DNA of 64,000 bases. It comes from Lepidostoma basale (lineage: Eukaryota > Arthropoda > Insecta > Trichoptera > Lepidostomatidae). Made by a program: the position numbers and the translations under genes. Below are positions 62,594 through 64,000 of this stretch, in pieces (positions within the stretch are counted from its first letter, which is position 1; each line of letters opens with the position of its first letter). The stretch lies in assembly GCA_022606425.2 (NCBI GenBank), contig JAHDVF020001564.1, forward strand, positions 558,001-622,000, given 5' to 3'. The notes beneath the pieces are model-generated. The model did not search any database, was not told where the DNA came from, and worked only from the letters and a program-made list of their open reading frames with translations.

Positions 62594-62639
62594 GTATGTC
62601 CTTCTCTGTATATCATATTTTATTTCTGACAGTTAATTA

Positions 62640-63690
62640 TATCAATGATAGTGTCGAATGAAAATATAAGAAGTGAATGCAGTGCGAATGAAAGTGTTAT
62701 GAACAAATTAATGTAAGGATCATTAAGATTTGGACACATGGAAAGAATGAATGAAGAAAGAATAGTAAAGAAAGTATAGAAGAAGGGGGTACCTACCGCT
62801 TACCCGAGGCTCTTATAAGGCGCAGCGACGCCCTTTCGTCAGCCTCGCTCATTCACGTCCTAGGCCCGTCCCCCGTCCGTCCGGGACTGACACCAAGCCA
62901 CATTTAAGCTACTCTTTTTTTTACCCTTCTATGCCCCGCACTTACAAACACAAGCACATGGTAATACAGCCAATACAATCATCTTATCTGTAAGGGAATA
63001 TAAAGCAAAAATCTTAAAATTGGTAGTGTAAGGAAGGCGGGACACAGTGGAAGAGAGTAAATGTTGAATTTACGAAAAAAAAAACAGTAGAGTTAATAGA
63101 CACGGGAAAGAGAGTTAGAAGTATTTTAGTAGGATATACATGACAAACTAGTGAACGTTTAATTACATCTGTAAATTCTAAATAAATGGGTGACTCCGCA
63201 CCCCACCAGGGGGGCAGTTTTGACTTAGGGTCAGGACAGTCGACCGGGAGCCAGCGAAGACAAAACATATACAGGAGCAGTCGCTCCAAGATAATGAATC
63301 TAACTTACAACAGATGAGCAGAATAACAAAATAACACGAGGACAAACAAACAAAACAAAACAACAAACAGAAGGGGGAAAACTGAAACCAGTAGGGACGA
63401 CCTACGCTCGAATGAATACTCGCAGACATTTATAATTGTAAAGTAAAGAAAGTATACGTTAACGATGTAAACAAAACTATAAATAAAGAAAGACCGAGGA
63501 AAATGTGGCATGTCAAATGAATCAAATATTCAAAGTCAGCCACGAGATGAGTCGGAGAAATTGACATGCCTGCATGAAACAACATATGAATGTTGAGGAA
63601 CCGAAAGAAGCATGTCAGGAAAGAACAGTATGACCATCCATTATTTCTGCCTACACCTTCGGAAATATGGCATGATGGTTAATTAGTTAA
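62640..63690 (+). mobile_element. LINE family B1 copy, interrupted
   Basis: [18 protein letters not shown] and [14 protein letters not shown] at 62645-62778 continue after a 663-bp insertion at 63457 as VNDVNKTINKERPRKMWH, then NVEEPKEACQERTV and CTTCGGAAATATGGCATGAT. The tail is a degraded TTAATTAG. Defective. Confidence 0.8.
62779..63441. mobile_element. Unclassified retroelement with 15-bp target duplication
   Basis: AGTAAAGAAAGTATA at 62764-62778 recurs exactly at 63442-63456, and the B1 frame resumes cleanly after it. The 663-bp insert is GC-rich at the left (GGGGTACCTACCGCTTACCC; CCGTCCCCCGTCCGTCCGGG) and A-rich at the right. No long frame. A long duplication and an A-rich end suggest LINE-driven insertion of a SINE or similar RNA copy. 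Orientation is probably +. Confidence 0.65.
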
Positions 63691-63693
63691 TTA

Positions 63694-64000
63694 TCAATAC
63701 AATGAGAAACAAGGATATCCCCATTAATTTAAAAAAGAAAACCTACAAAGCATGCATCTTGCCTATGATGACATATGGTTTGGAAACAATGTCCCTGACC
63801 ATAAATACTGTCCACAAATTGAAATGCGCGCAACGATCCATGAAACGGCAAATGTTGGGCATAAGTCTGAGAGATAGAATTACAAATACAGAAATCAGAC
63901 ACCGAACAAAAGTCGTCAATATCATGGATCGGATCGCAAAATTGAAATGGCAATGGGCAGGACACGTAGCCAGACCACCAAGTTCAAGATGGACTCCCAA
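63694..64000 (+). mobile_element. LINE family C copy, cut by window end
   Basis: Reads [79 protein letters not shown] in one frame with few changes. Continues beyond 64000. Confidence 0.83.

Overview
The window is a stretch of insect-type nuclear DNA, perhaps hemipteran (inference). It is AT-rich, has short TTAGG (arthropod telomere-type) arrays, and its spliceosomal introns are packed with LINE, SINE, mariner, Helitron-like and foldback elements. One host gene dominates. Thirty-five exons on the + strand, 2706 to 62593, encode the middle of an axonemal dynein heavy chain of the outer-arm beta type (DNAH9/DNAH11/DNAH17 orthogroup; Dhc93AB and kl-5 in flies). The exons join in one frame: 6,230 coding bases, 2,076 codons plus two bases. 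The first exon lies in the linker/stem region and the last in AAA5. The N-terminal third and the C-terminal part (rest of AAA5, AAA6, C-terminal domain) lie outside the window.

Layout of the gene: linker exons 2706-11544; AAA1 12170-18995 (P-loop in exon 9, CFDEFNR in exon 10); AAA2 28641-31971; AAA3 34829-42798; AAA4 44326-47752; stalk coiled coil 1 49247-51960; microtubule-binding domain about 51960-57100; coiled coil 2 57100-58283; start of AAA5 60562-62593. One intron (47492-47590) has a GC-AG boundary and is in frame and free of stops. A possible terminal exon of another gene lies at 467-850.

The introns are mobile-element beds. For reference here, LINE families are named by letter. A is a CR1/Jockey-like LINE (best copy 25400-28180, minus). 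B1, B2 and B3 are RTE-like LINEs with a [12 protein letters not shown] C-terminus and (TTAG)n or (TTTG)n tails. C is RTE-like with an ISLRDRI motif. D and E carry (AAG)n tails. F has an ASETW...RRYN motif. G has a [14 protein letters not shown] end. H is a CR1-type 3' end with a GCGCCCTTGAG tail. A SINE-like family S shares the last 60 or so bases of B1. Two mariner elements keep perfect terminal inverted repeats and TA duplications; the one at 53971-55261 has an uninterrupted transposase frame. Several elements are nested two or three deep, and many have readable target-site duplications.

The least ordinary structures are the foldback elements whose arms carry hammerhead-ribozyme-like cores (17328-17360, 17828-17859, 53662-53688, 55320-55346); the TIR element at about 39318-41262 split by a mariner; the Helitron-like composite at 19040-24851 with an internal 500-bp duplication; and a 663-bp retroelement of unknown type at 62779-63441 with a 15-bp target duplication.
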